Notes: generated by a model from the letters alone, not told the origin. 64,000 bases of DNA from Clostridiales bacterium (GCA_021736985.1 JAIPEW010000010.1:24263-88262); one strand, 5' to 3'; numbered from the stretch's first letter, positions 26,947 through 35,055 are shown. A program made the numbers and translations.

Positions 26947-28068
26947 TTGGAAGAACAGCTATCGTTTCTACTTGAGAATTATTTTAAGCATACCTGTGTT
27001 AATTCATGGCAGGAAATTCCTCTTCCGGATGAACTCTTTGTGGGAGATTGGGAGGATTATATAGATGAAGTTCACCGGGAAGGGGCCCTGGCTGCACTGC
27101 AAAAAAGATTGGTGCAGTTAAAGTTCCCAGTTAAAGAAGGAATGAGTGAAAACTCTAATTACCAGCTGGCTGCCAGGAAAGGAGCAGATACACTCTTTAT
27201 GCCGGAAGCAGCCGGGGTTGAGCTGGAAGAGCCTGATAAGCTTGAAGTATATCTTTACCAAACATTTGCCGGTAAATTACCTGTAATCCAGGTAGGGAAC
27301 AGGAATGATTTTGAAACCCTGGTTCGCGTGTTTTCCTACCGGAATGAACCGGTAAAAGTATCCCCTTCCATGGGTGCTTGTATGATAAAGGGTTACAGCA
27401 ATTGGGACAGGGTTAAAAAGTATAAAGAAAAATGGTACAGGGATAACGGTAATATAGAAAACCTGGATGTCTTATGGAAATTTGAGTTTAAGAAGATGAA
27501 ATCCCAAACAGAGTTATATCAAGATAAATTTTTAATTATCAGCGATAAGGAATACAGCAATATCCCGGCCGGGATGCTGGGTATTTCCGGGGAAGAGTGG
27601 CGGCAGTTATCCCTGGTTATTCGCCGGGAACATGAAGCTGCACATTACTGCACGCTGAGATTATTTGGCTCAGCACGCAATCATTTACTGGATGAGCTGA
27701 TTGCTGACTTCATGGGTATAATTGCTGCTGCAGGCAGGTACAGGGCACACTGGTTTCTCTGTTTTATGGGCCTGGAAGATTACCCTGTTTTTCGCCCGGG
27801 GGGAAGGTTGGTTAACTACATAAAAAACAAGGAATTATCGGCTGAGGCTTTTGAAGAATTAAAGCTTTATGTTAAAAATGCGGCCCACAATATGGAGTCT
27901 TTCAGTGAGAAGTATGCCCCTGTTTTTTATAAGGGTGAGGGAAAATACAAGATGCTGTTGGCCATGTCAAAAACGAATTTAATTGATATAGCATCCGAAT
28001 ATATGGAGGAAAAATTCCTGGAGAATGGATTAAAAGCCTTCTTGAGAGAAGAGGTGCGAAGATGGTAA
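26947..28068 (+). CDS. HExxH-motif protein, putative metallopeptidase in the RiPP block
   Basis: 373 residues from TTG 26947, 6 bases after GAGGTG. I recognise no named family. Residues 229-233 read HEAAH, inside the helix VIRREHEAAHYCTLRLFG, and 17 residues on is DELIADFMGI. Together they give HExxH-x(16)-E, the gluzincin zinc layout. The N-terminal half is non-descript; no signal peptide. The sigma-factor start codon overlaps its end (ATGGTAA), so the two are translationally coupled. It could trim a leader or core, destroy an anti-sigma protein, or be a pseudo-enzyme. Confidence 0.7.
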   Translation: MEEQLSFLLENYFKHTCVNSWQEIPLPDELFVGDWEDYIDEVHREGALAALQKRLVQLKFPVKEGMSENSNYQLAARKGADTLFMPEAAGVELEEPDKLEVYLYQTFAGKLPVIQVGNRNDFETLVRVFSYRNEPVKVSPSMGACMIKGYSNWDRVKKYKEKWYRDNGNIENLDVLWKFEFKKMKSQTELYQDKFLIISDKEYSNIPAGMLGISGEEWRQLSLVIRREHEAAHYCTLRLFGSARNHLLDELIADFMGIIAAAGRYRAHWFLCFMGLEDYPVFRPGGRLVNYIKNKELSAEAFEELKLYVKNAAHNMESFSEKYAPVFYKGEGKYKMLLAMSKTNLIDIASEYMEEKFLENGLKAFLREEVRRW

Positions 28069-28595
28069 TCGTCAATGTTCCTGCAAAAAAATTAAAATCT
28101 GAGATATTATCGGAAATATATAATAAATACTTTCCCATGCTTTATAAATACACGCTTTATAAAGTTGGTGCCCCTGAAGTAGCAGAAGATCTAGTCAGCG
28201 AAGTTTTTGAAAAAGTGCTGGCCAATTATTATACATATAACCCGGATAAGGGCAAATTTAGCACGTGGTTGTTTACTATAGCTAATAATACAATACTTAA
28301 TTACCATAAAAAAAATGACCGCGATAAGCAGCTCATTGATATTGAAAAAATGCAATCAAAGTACCGGCTGGAGGATTTAATAATTGACCGGGAATTGAAG
28401 CAATTTCTCTTAACGGCAATCATGTACCTGGATGAGCGGCAGAGAAATATAATTGCCCTTAAATTCGGTGCCTGCCTGGCAAACCGTGAAATTGCCCGGG
28501 TAATGGATTTGACGGAAAGTAACGTAGGAACGATTTTATACCGGTCCTTAAAAAAATTAAAGGAGATTTTAAAGGAACAAGGGGTTATTTATTAA
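28062..28595 (+). CDS. ECF-type RNA polymerase sigma factor
   Basis: 178 residues. Region 2 (LSEIYNKYFPMLYKYTLYKVGAPEVAEDLVSEVFEKVLANYYTYNP followed by FSTWLFTIANNTILNYHKK) and region 4 (LDERQRNIIALKFGACLANREIARVMDLTESNVGTILYRSLKKLKEIL) are both complete, the minimal ECF architecture. It should redirect RNA polymerase to its own promoters. It overlaps the HExxH gene and is followed 17 bases later by a small gene whose start resembles an anti-sigma N-terminus. Likely controls production of the peptide. Confidence 0.9.
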   Translation: MVIVNVPAKKLKSEILSEIYNKYFPMLYKYTLYKVGAPEVAEDLVSEVFEKVLANYYTYNPDKGKFSTWLFTIANNTILNYHKKNDRDKQLIDIEKMQSKYRLEDLIIDRELKQFLLTAIMYLDERQRNIIALKFGACLANREIARVMDLTESNVGTILYRSLKKLKEILKEQGVIY

Positions 28596-28612
28596 GATTT
28601 GAGGTGCAGCAA

Positions 28613-28891
28613 ATGAGTGAAAAACATTCCTTGGAAACATTTATTTCATATATAGATAAAGTTGTATCCGGGGAGTCAATTAGTCCTTCCGAGTGCGAGG
28701 ATTATAATGAAGAAAACAAAGAATTATTATTCCTTGCCCAACTGTTGGCAAAAGCGGATTATACCCCGGAAAGTAAGGGGGGGCCAGAAAAGATGGAAGG
28801 TGAGATGGAAGATGATGAATTGGATATGGTTGCCGGTGGGATTAAATTAGACGATATATTCGATGAAAAAGGAAAAAAGAATGGTACATAG
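28613..28891 (+). CDS. Small protein with anti-sigma-like start and AGG leader-cleavage end
   Basis: 92 residues from ATG 28613, 6 bases after GAGGTG (GTG 28604 lies within that RBS). The N-terminus (LETFISYIDKVVSGESISPSE then NKELLFLAQLLAKADYTPES) has the pattern that opens many sigma-associated anti-sigma proteins. The C-terminus is acidic and ends DDELDMVAGG (GG at 75-76) followed by 16 residues, IKLDDIFDEKGKKNGT. This AGG site matches the leader end of the next gene. It may be a peptide precursor, or a sigma partner cut by the C39 exporter. No family recognised with certainty. Confidence 0.75.
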   Translation: MSEKHSLETFISYIDKVVSGESISPSECEDYNEENKELLFLAQLLAKADYTPESKGGPEKMEGEMEDDELDMVAGGIKLDDIFDEKGKKNGT

Positions 28892-29062
28892 TTGATTAAC
28901 TAATATTTTAAGAGAAAAGAGTGTGATACTTTTTCATTTTGATTGTATAAAAGGGTAGTAGATTAATTGTTTAAATTCTTGTATGGAGTAAGCTGGAGGT
29001 GAACATACTCGAGTTTAAATGTTAATTTAAAAAAATATTACTAAGAAAGGAGCAAAAGTGTA

Positions 29063-29323
29063 ATGGAAAAAAAAGTTGAACAATTGTTAGAGAAGTTGAA
29101 GGCAGATGGAGAACTGGCGAAAAAGTTATTCAGCCAGGACACTGCTGAAGGTGCGCAGGCAGTATTAAAGGAAAAGGGATTTGATCTTAGTGTGGATGAA
29201 ATCACAAAGTTAAAAGACACTATCACTAAAGAACTGGAAAAAGGTGCAGAAGGCGAGCTTTCTGATGATGCCCTGGAAAACGTTGCTGGCGGACATTCAG
29301 TCAATATAGATATTAACTGGTAA
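29063..29323 (+). CDS. Nif11-like leader RiPP precursor peptide with 9-residue core
   Basis: 86 residues. Leader: KVEQLLEKLKADGELAKKLF, AVLKEKGFDLSVDEITKL, ELSDDALENVAGG, the order seen in Nif11-like leader peptides. The double glycine is 76-77. The predicted core is only HSVNIDINW (78-86), with no Cys and a C-terminal Trp. Strong RBS AGAAAGGAG. Downstream are a radical SAM/SPASM enzyme and a GNAT, upstream the matching peptidase-exporter. Core residues that a radical SAM enzyme could modify are H, N, D, I and W. Expression is probably high, with its own hairpin downstream. Confidence 0.88.
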   Translation: MEKKVEQLLEKLKADGELAKKLFSQDTAEGAQAVLKEKGFDLSVDEITKLKDTITKELEKGAEGELSDDALENVAGGHSVNIDINW

Positions 29324-29348
29324 GATATGAAATAAAAGTATTATGTCG

Positions 29349-29390
29349 CTCGGGCCCGCCGTATTCTTTGTAAAATACGGCGGGCCCGAG
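29349..29390 (+). promoter_or_regulatory. 17-bp perfect GC-rich hairpin after the precursor gene
   Basis: Arms 29349-29365 and 29374-29390 are perfectly complementary (CTCGGGCCCGCCGTATT) around an 8-nt loop, a striking GC-rich island 25 bases after the precursor stop. What follows is ACTTATAAAAAA, not a T-tract. It resembles the stem-loops that protect precursor mRNA and reduce read-through into modifying-enzyme genes. Confidence 0.8.
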
Positions 29391-29442
29391 ACTTATAAAA
29401 AAAATAATGAAACTTGGACATGAGATATGGAGGTGATGCTGC

Positions 29443-30501
29443 TTGGAAGGTAATATGATGAGTTTTTTAGATAAATTTTCTCCCGGCATCCCACCGGAAA
29501 TACTTGATAATCAATCATACCTTGAGTTAAATAAAATGGTGTCTTTGTTCAAAGATTTTGTATCGAGACATTATATTTTAGAGACATATCTTGACAGAGA
29601 TGAGCAGCAGGCAGACTTTTCTTTCTGCATCCGGGCGTTAGAAAGAGATTTCCTGGTTCGTGCATTTAAAGACCTCCGATTTCAATATCTGGCCGGGGAT
29701 GAAGTATGGGGGCGGGTTATTAATTTTGTCAATTGCTGGTCAGCAAAAAATACTCTTGAACATAAACATGTTAATAATATCTGGTTTGAGATGGATTTCG
29801 CAGAATATGAAAAAGATATTCCCCAACCGTGTTTATTTTTTGATGCCTCCCAGGTAAAAAACAGCAGAGTAAGCAATGAGTGGTTATTTGAAACGCTGAA
29901 AAAACTGCTTGACAGCAACCTGGTGGATTCGCTGCGGGATGAAATAAAAAATGTTATCAGAAATTTGCCGCCCGGGACAGGATTATTTCAAGTGGGAACA
30001 ATGCTGGCCAGGACTGAAGACAGGGTGAGGATTTTTACCCATCAATTAACCAGGGAACAAATAACCGGGTATCTAAAAAATATTGGCTGGCCAGGGGATT
30101 CAAGGAAAATAAATAATGTTTTTAATTTTATAGATAATTACAGCGACGGTAATTATATTGTCGATTTTGATGTAACCCGGGAAGGCATATCCGAAAAAAG
30201 CGGCATTAATTTTGGGTTAAAAAATAATAAAAACCTGTCCTTTTTCCTGGAAGAGCTGGCTAAACATAATCTGTGCAATGACTTAAAAAAAAGAGGTGTA
30301 CTTTCATGGAAAGGCAGCAGCTGCCGGTTTTTAGGGCAAGATTACGGACAAACGGCTCTTTTGAAAAATATCTCGCATTTCAAAGTTGCTTACTTGCCAG
30401 GTGAAGGGATTAGAATAAAGGCCTATCTCAAGGTAAAAGGAGTATATTTAAAAGAATTATTTAAAAATATCGCCGGCAAAGAAACAGCTTTAAACTTTTG
30501 A
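29443..30501 (+). CDS. Unrecognised 352-residue protein of the RiPP block
   Basis: TTG start 7 bases after GGAGGTG. No membrane helix or signal peptide. Visible blocks are FSFCIRALERDFLVRAF, VNNIWFEMDFAEYEKDIPQPCLFFDAS, GLFQVGTMLARTEDRVRIFTHQLTREQI, YIVDFDVTREGISEKSGINFG and FKVAYLPGEGIRIKAYLKVKG. Alternating strand-like segments in the second half could form a barrel, and RTEDRVRI then KVAYLPG vaguely recall soluble ABBA prenyltransferase proteins, but this is only an impression. Position between precursor and GNAT suggests a tailoring or partner role. Function not assigned. Confidence 0.75.
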   Translation: MEGNMMSFLDKFSPGIPPEILDNQSYLELNKMVSLFKDFVSRHYILETYLDRDEQQADFSFCIRALERDFLVRAFKDLRFQYLAGDEVWGRVINFVNCWSAKNTLEHKHVNNIWFEMDFAEYEKDIPQPCLFFDASQVKNSRVSNEWLFETLKKLLDSNLVDSLRDEIKNVIRNLPPGTGLFQVGTMLARTEDRVRIFTHQLTREQITGYLKNIGWPGDSRKINNVFNFIDNYSDGNYIVDFDVTREGISEKSGINFGLKNNKNLSFFLEELAKHNLCNDLKKRGVLSWKGSSCRFLGQDYGQTALLKNISHFKVAYLPGEGIRIKAYLKVKGVYLKELFKNIAGKETALNF

Positions 30502-30516
30502 GGTGATTATAAAAGA

Positions 30517-31260
30517 ATGATAGAGAAGGGAAAAATAATAAATCAACAGGATTTAAAAATTTATTCCTATATAATCAGAGTTCTTGATGTTAATGATATA
30601 CCTGGAGTTATTGATTTACAGGATTATATAATGAGTTTAATGAAAAATAAAAGTTTTTGCGTGATCTTATCTTCGGAGGAGCACTACGAAATAATGAGCG
30701 TTAGCGGGGAGACTATAGGGCTGTTTATCGGAGACAAGTTGTATGCGGTATGTTCAATTTTGTTTCCCGGGTACCGTGAGGATAATATGGCCCGGAAACT
30801 TAACTTTAGCAGTGAAGAATTGCTGCAAGTGGCGCAGCTGGAATTATCCATGGTTCATCCCAATTTTCGGGGAAACGATTTGCAAAGAAGAATGGCGGAT
30901 ATGCTGGCCCGGCAGGTGAAAAAGAAAAAGAATTACAGGTACTTGTTTACAACAGTATCACCATACAACTATCCCAGTATTAAAACGGTTACTTCCATGG
31001 GGCTGAACATTACTAAATTATGCAAGATGTATTATCAATGGGATAGATATGTTGTGTATAAAGATATTGTTAACCCTTTGAGTTTAGATAAAAATAGTAC
31101 AATTAATGTATCCAGCACTTTTTTCGAAAAGCAGCAGGAGTTATTAAACAAAGAATACTTTGGATTTTCACAGTTTAAAGATAAAGATGGCATAAAAATA
31201 ATGTATGCCCCCAAAATGAGCAGCTGCCAGATTATATATAACGAAGGAGAAATGGAATGA
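30517..31260 (+). CDS. GNAT-family N-acyltransferase
   Basis: 247 residues. The GNAT core is visible: LYAVCSILFPG, VAQLELSMVHPNFRGNDLQRRMADMLARQVKKKKNYRYLFTTVSPYNYPSIKTVTSMGLNITK. The acyl-CoA pyrophosphate loop would be at NFRGNDLQ, close to the usual RGxG. Such enzymes acetylate amines; in a peptide locus the target could be the N-terminus or a side chain of the product, or a self-protection substrate. Its stop overlaps the radical SAM start (ATGA), implying coupling. Confidence 0.83.
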   Translation: MIEKGKIINQQDLKIYSYIIRVLDVNDIPGVIDLQDYIMSLMKNKSFCVILSSEEHYEIMSVSGETIGLFIGDKLYAVCSILFPGYREDNMARKLNFSSEELLQVAQLELSMVHPNFRGNDLQRRMADMLARQVKKKKNYRYLFTTVSPYNYPSIKTVTSMGLNITKLCKMYYQWDRYVVYKDIVNPLSLDKNSTINVSSTFFEKQQELLNKEYFGFSQFKDKDGIKIMYAPKMSSCQIIYNEGEME

Positions 31261-32489
31261 GAAGAATAATCAGGGCTGAACCGGGATACTTAGCCTGTTA
31301 TTACCTGGATAAAAGAAAAAAAAGTACTATTGCCGGTAAGAATCTGGAATTGTTGGAACAATGGTTAACAACAGGAGAAGAAAATGATGCAATCGTTCAA
31401 CTAAAGAACAAGGGTGTTGTAAATACCGGGCATTTCAAAGATGAGAAAGAAAATCTAATGGAATTAATAACCCGGTGCAGGCAAGTTGAGGCGCCTTTGC
31501 GTTCACTCAAAGTTCCAGAGTCGATGAACATAGAATTAACAGACCGCTGCCCGTTAAGATGCCCGCAGTGTTATTGCCATCTAAATGAAGGCAAAGACAT
31601 AAAAAAGGAAACAGCATTAAAATATATAGAAGAAGCGGCCCGCTTGCAAATTCCTTATATTAATATGTGCGGGGGGGAAACCATGGTTTACCCCTATCTT
31701 ACAGATTTAATAGAATTTATAAGCAGTAAAGGGCTACATTCAGCCATAGCCATTAGCGGCTGGGGATTTAACCAGGATAAGCTGAAAGAATTAAAAAGAG
31801 CTGGAATTGACGAGATTTTTGTTTCTTTAAACGGTTCCACGGAAGAAGTTAATTCTCTATCACGGGACGGCTATCATAAGGCGATTAATACTTTACAAGT
31901 ATTACAAGCTGATCAGGAAGTTAATTATTATATCAACTGGGTGGCCAGAAATGATAATGTCGCTGATTTCCCCCGGCTTGTAAACCTGGCCCAAAATTAC
32001 GGGGTAAAGCGCGTATATATACTGACTTGCAAGCCTGATGCATCTAATGTAATCCAGGAATCATTAAGTAAAGATAATTTCCTTTTTCTTGCTGATTTTA
32101 TAAAAAATTTTGATAGCCAGGAAATAAGTCTCATGGTGGAATCATGCTATTCTCCTCTTCGTGCTTATATTTATAACTATTACTTCTTCAATCGCAATAC
32201 CGGTGAAAATATGGGGTGCGGTGCCGGGCGTAAAGGAATAACGGTGGATTTGGATGGTAACTTTATACCTTGCAATCACCTGGTGCACCCTGAAAAGTTT
32301 GACAGTATTGATGAATACTGGTGGAATTCAAAGATCCTGGATAATCTCCGTAGATATGAGGAACATAAGGAGGAACCGTGCCGCAGCTGCCATTTGACTA
32401 ATAATTGCCGGTCATGTCGAGCCGTGGGAGAAAAGGTTTATCACAACCTTTACAGCGGCCATAAACATTGTCACGTTCCATATTTGTAA
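31257..32489 (+). CDS. Radical SAM/SPASM peptide maturase
   Basis: 410 residues. The N-terminal 85 residues (RIIRAEPGYLACYYLDKRKKS...) resemble a small precursor-binding segment. The radical SAM core has the [4Fe-4S] motif C98-P-L-R-C102-P-Q-C105, then YINMCGGETMVYPYL and FVSLNGSTEEVNSLSR. The SPASM end includes GCGAGRKGITVDLDGNFIPCNHL and CRSCHLTNNCRSCRA, which bind auxiliary clusters. Family members crosslink, epimerise or otherwise alter ribosomal peptides. The precursor with core HSVNIDINW, 2 kb upstream, is the obvious substrate. Chemistry cannot be deduced from the sequence. Confidence 0.9.
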   Translation: MRRIIRAEPGYLACYYLDKRKKSTIAGKNLELLEQWLTTGEENDAIVQLKNKGVVNTGHFKDEKENLMELITRCRQVEAPLRSLKVPESMNIELTDRCPLRCPQCYCHLNEGKDIKKETALKYIEEAARLQIPYINMCGGETMVYPYLTDLIEFISSKGLHSAIAISGWGFNQDKLKELKRAGIDEIFVSLNGSTEEVNSLSRDGYHKAINTLQVLQADQEVNYYINWVARNDNVADFPRLVNLAQNYGVKRVYILTCKPDASNVIQESLSKDNFLFLADFIKNFDSQEISLMVESCYSPLRAYIYNYYFFNRNTGENMGCGAGRKGITVDLDGNFIPCNHLVHPEKFDSIDEYWWNSKILDNLRRYEEHKEEPCRSCHLTNNCRSCRAVGEKVYHNLYSGHKHCHVPYL

Positions 32490-32523
32490 AATTTAATTTT
32501 TGCCGTAAAGAAGGGGTGACCCT

Positions 32524-33690
32524 GTGCTGAGAAAAATAATAATAATCTCTTGTATTGTAATTGGGTTGTTAGCTATAAATTTGAGCGGGTTAATTGCCCT
32601 TAGTCCTTCTTCTGCTTCAGGCAGCAGCGATAATCTTACCCCTGTTACCAGGTCAGACGGCACCAGGTGGCAAATAGGTTATTGTGAAAGCGAAAATTTT
32701 ATTACTTATACTAAAACACTGGTGGGAATTGTCAATGCCTTAAGAGAAAGGGGTTGGATTACTGACCTGGATGGATTCGACAGTGTAAGTGAAAGCAGCG
32801 ACAGCAGGGAAATCTGGCGATGGCTGGCAAACCGCAATGTAAGTCCTTATATTGAATTTGTTGATGAAGCCTTTTACAACTTAAAAAATGCCGGTAGCAG
32901 TGAAGATGTTGTTAATCGCTTTAATGCACAGAATGATCTGGATATTATGATGGTAATGGGAACGCAGGCGGGCGTAGTGTTAGGCAGTAATGATAATGAT
33001 ACTGATATCTTTGTTTTTGCTGCTTCCAATGCGGTGCGTTCAGGGATCATTGATTCTGTGGAAGATTCAGGACGGGAGCACGTATGGGCCCATATGGACC
33101 CTACCCGCTTTGAGCGGCAGTTAAACGTGTTTTACGATATAATAAATTTTAAAAAACTGGGAATGGTTTACGAGGATTCCGATATAGCAAGGGTTTACTC
33201 GGCAGTAAGTGAAGTTGAAAAACTTGCCGGGGAAAAAGGGTTTGAAATTGTTCGCTATTATGTAGATGAACCGCGAAGCCCGGAGGATTACCCGCGATAT
33301 TACCGGGAAGTTCAGGAAGCATACGATAAGCTGGCAACTTGCGTTGATGCCATGTTCGTTACCATTGCTTCGCTGGAAAGTAAAAAGCTGCCGCAGTTAT
33401 TTACACCTTTTTATGAAAAAAATGTACCTGTATTTTCTCAACTGGGGAATGTAGAAGTTCAACACGGGGCATTGATGACGGTATCTGTAATGGATGAATT
33501 AAACATAGGGCGTTTCGGAGCTGATAAAATAATTAAATCTCTTAAGGGGGCTAACCCCTGGGAATTAACACAAAAATTTCAATGTGCGCCGAGAATCGTA
33601 TTTAATTCAAAAGTTGCTCAAAGGATAGATTTTAAAATTCCTTTTAAATTAATTATTGTGACTGATGAGGTTTATGGTACAATTCCCTAA
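32524..33690 (+). CDS. Periplasmic-binding-like protein closing the RiPP block
   Basis: 388 residues, GTG start after AAGGGGTG. An N-terminal signal peptide or anchor (about residues 3-28) has no lipobox. The mature part matches the PF04392-type binding fold used by the ABC lipoprotein at 6.7 kb: QIGYCESENFITYTKTLVGIVNALRERGW, IMMVMGTQAGVVLG, FVFAASNAVRSGII, DPTRFERQLNVFYDIINFKKLGMVYEDS. No permease or ATPase follows. It could sense the exported peptide or bind its precursor; no experiment in hand says so. Confidence 0.75.
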   Translation: MLRKIIIISCIVIGLLAINLSGLIALSPSSASGSSDNLTPVTRSDGTRWQIGYCESENFITYTKTLVGIVNALRERGWITDLDGFDSVSESSDSREIWRWLANRNVSPYIEFVDEAFYNLKNAGSSEDVVNRFNAQNDLDIMMVMGTQAGVVLGSNDNDTDIFVFAASNAVRSGIIDSVEDSGREHVWAHMDPTRFERQLNVFYDIINFKKLGMVYEDSDIARVYSAVSEVEKLAGEKGFEIVRYYVDEPRSPEDYPRYYREVQEAYDKLATCVDAMFVTIASLESKKLPQLFTPFYEKNVPVFSQLGNVEVQHGALMTVSVMDELNIGRFGADKIIKSLKGANPWELTQKFQCAPRIVFNSKVAQRIDFKIPFKLIIVTDEVYGTIP

Positions 33691-33691
33691 G

Positions 33692-33716
33692 TAATCTAAT
33701 CTAATCTAATCTAATT
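33692..33716. repeat. TAATC pentanucleotide repeat
   Basis: Four TAATC units and a final TAATT in tandem directly after the binding-protein stop, an AT-rich microsatellite. No function assigned. Confidence 0.8.
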
Positions 33717-33740
33717 TAATCCGTGATGAATTTGTTAAGT

Positions 33741-33993
33741 GGCTTTTTCCAGTGATAGCATTAACCCTCGTTAAGTACCTTCAAACTAACATGCCTGGCA
33801 AGATTTTTTTAATAAGATATTTAACCACTTTTCCGCTGTTTTACCTGGCCTAACGTCCGAGGTAATCAGAATTTCAACCAGCATCTATATATGTGCCTTT
33901 TTCTACTAATTTTTAAAAAGATACATATAAGCATGTTATGCCTATATTTACGGTATCATTATAAAAAGCTAATGCATTTTTTTTATACGGTGT
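33741..33993 (-). pseudogene. Second copy of the methyltransferase gene reduced to its two ends
   Basis: 33741-33862 aligns with the 3' end of the methyltransferase gene at 35.5 kb (shared runs include AGTGATAGCATTAACC, AAGATATTTAACCA and GTTTTACCTGGCCT). 33944-33993 aligns with its 5' end (AAAAAGC-AATGCATTTTTTT-AT). Between them about 80 unrelated bases replace roughly 450 of the gene. Both copies face the same way and flank yitT. It codes for nothing. Confidence 0.8.
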
Positions 33994-34007
33994 GAATATG
34001 AGACTAT

Positions 34008-34037
34008 AAAAAAACCTTCGTAGTTATTTGTGAAGGC
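34008..34037 (-). terminator. Weak minus-strand terminator
   Basis: CCTTC (34015-34019) pairs with GAAGG (34032-34036). On the minus strand the stem is followed by T7 (complement of 34014-34008). It lies beyond the YitT gene stop. Confidence 0.45.
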
Positions 34038-34158
34038 TTATAACTAACTATAATAATCAGAGTGGGAAGACGTAAGATGATTTTTTTATTGAACATAAGG
34101 TAATACTATGTTAAACAAAGACTATAATATATTTTTAATTATTATTTAGGAATATCAT

Positions 34159-35055
34159 CTATAATTTAGGAAATGAAATTCCGCCAAATGCCTGGTGTGT
34201 TAAACCAATAATAACAAAAGCATCTTGATCAATTTGTCCAATGATATTCTTAAGCTCATTAATCTGAGAACGATGAATAACGCAATAAAGCATAGTACAT
34301 TGCTTTTTCGTGTATCCTCCGGTTACTTCCCATTCAGTTACTCCTTTTTCAAGTTCCTCCATAAAAGCACTTTTGAGAGTACCTGGATTTTCAGTGATCA
34401 CCATAGCTGAGCGAACCTGGCTAGATCCTTCCAGTACAAAATCAGCAGCAACCCCGCTGAAGAATAAACTGATAAATGCTAGTAAAGACATTTCCCAACC
34501 AAAAATAATTCCTGCTGATAATATTATTAATGAATCGGTGTATAAAAATGTCTGGCTTAAAGGAAGTCCAGTCTTGTTTTGTATAATTCTACCAATAATT
34601 GTGGTGCCGGGGAAACAACCACCTCCCTTAAAAATCAGGCCATTTCCGAGTCCAAAGACAATCCCGGCATAGAAAGCACTGAGAAGAATATTGTCAGTAA
34701 TAGGGTAATTAGACATCAGTTTTGGCATCAGGTAAATAAAAATATCTGTAGCAAATGAAAATACTAAAAGCGACAATATTACAGAAAATATAAATTTCCA
34801 GCGGTCCAGGTTATAAAAACCTAAAATAACCAGGGGTATATTCATGATTAGAAAAAGTATACCTTCAGACCAACCTGTAAAATGATTTACTATAATAGCA
34901 AGACCACTTAATCCTCCTGCTGTAATATTAAACGGTACTTGAAACAATGTATAACCTAGCGCTGTCACTAAAGCCCCAAAGGCAATTAAACCCTGCTGTC
35001 TAAAAAAATACAATATTTTATTGTTTATTTTAAAATTTAGTTTTTTTGGTTCCAT
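34159..35055 (-). CDS. YitT-family membrane protein
   Basis: 298 residues from ATG 35055, 5 bases after AAGGAA; the upstream in-frame ATG would put that RBS inside the gene. Five to six helices carry the family text GLIAFGALVTALGYTLFQVPFNITAGGLSGLAII, FGLGNGLIFKGGGCFPGTTIIGRII and TFLYTDSLIILSAG. A C-terminal cytoplasmic DUF2179 domain follows (SAMVITENPGTLKSAFMEELEKGVTEWEVTGGYTKKQ). Transport role unknown. It is bracketed by the two methyltransferase copies. Confidence 0.9.
   Translation of the reverse strand: MEPKKLNFKINNKILYFFRQQGLIAFGALVTALGYTLFQVPFNITAGGLSGLAIIVNHFTGWSEGILFLIMNIPLVILGFYNLDRWKFIFSVILSLLVFSFATDIFIYLMPKLMSNYPITDNILLSAFYAGIVFGLGNGLIFKGGGCFPGTTIIGRIIQNKTGLPLSQTFLYTDSLIILSAGIIFGWEMSLLAFISLFFSGVAADFVLEGSSQVRSAMVITENPGTLKSAFMEELEKGVTEWEVTGGYTKKQCTMLYCVIHRSQINELKNIIGQIDQDAFVIIGLTHQAFGGISFPKL

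Noticed and set aside
28892..29062. A third precursor peptide between the two AGG genes
   Set aside because: No ORF with an RBS and a GG-type end in any + frame of this gap.
33692..33716. CRISPR-like or regulatory array
   Set aside because: Only a 5-base unit repeated about five times; no spacers.
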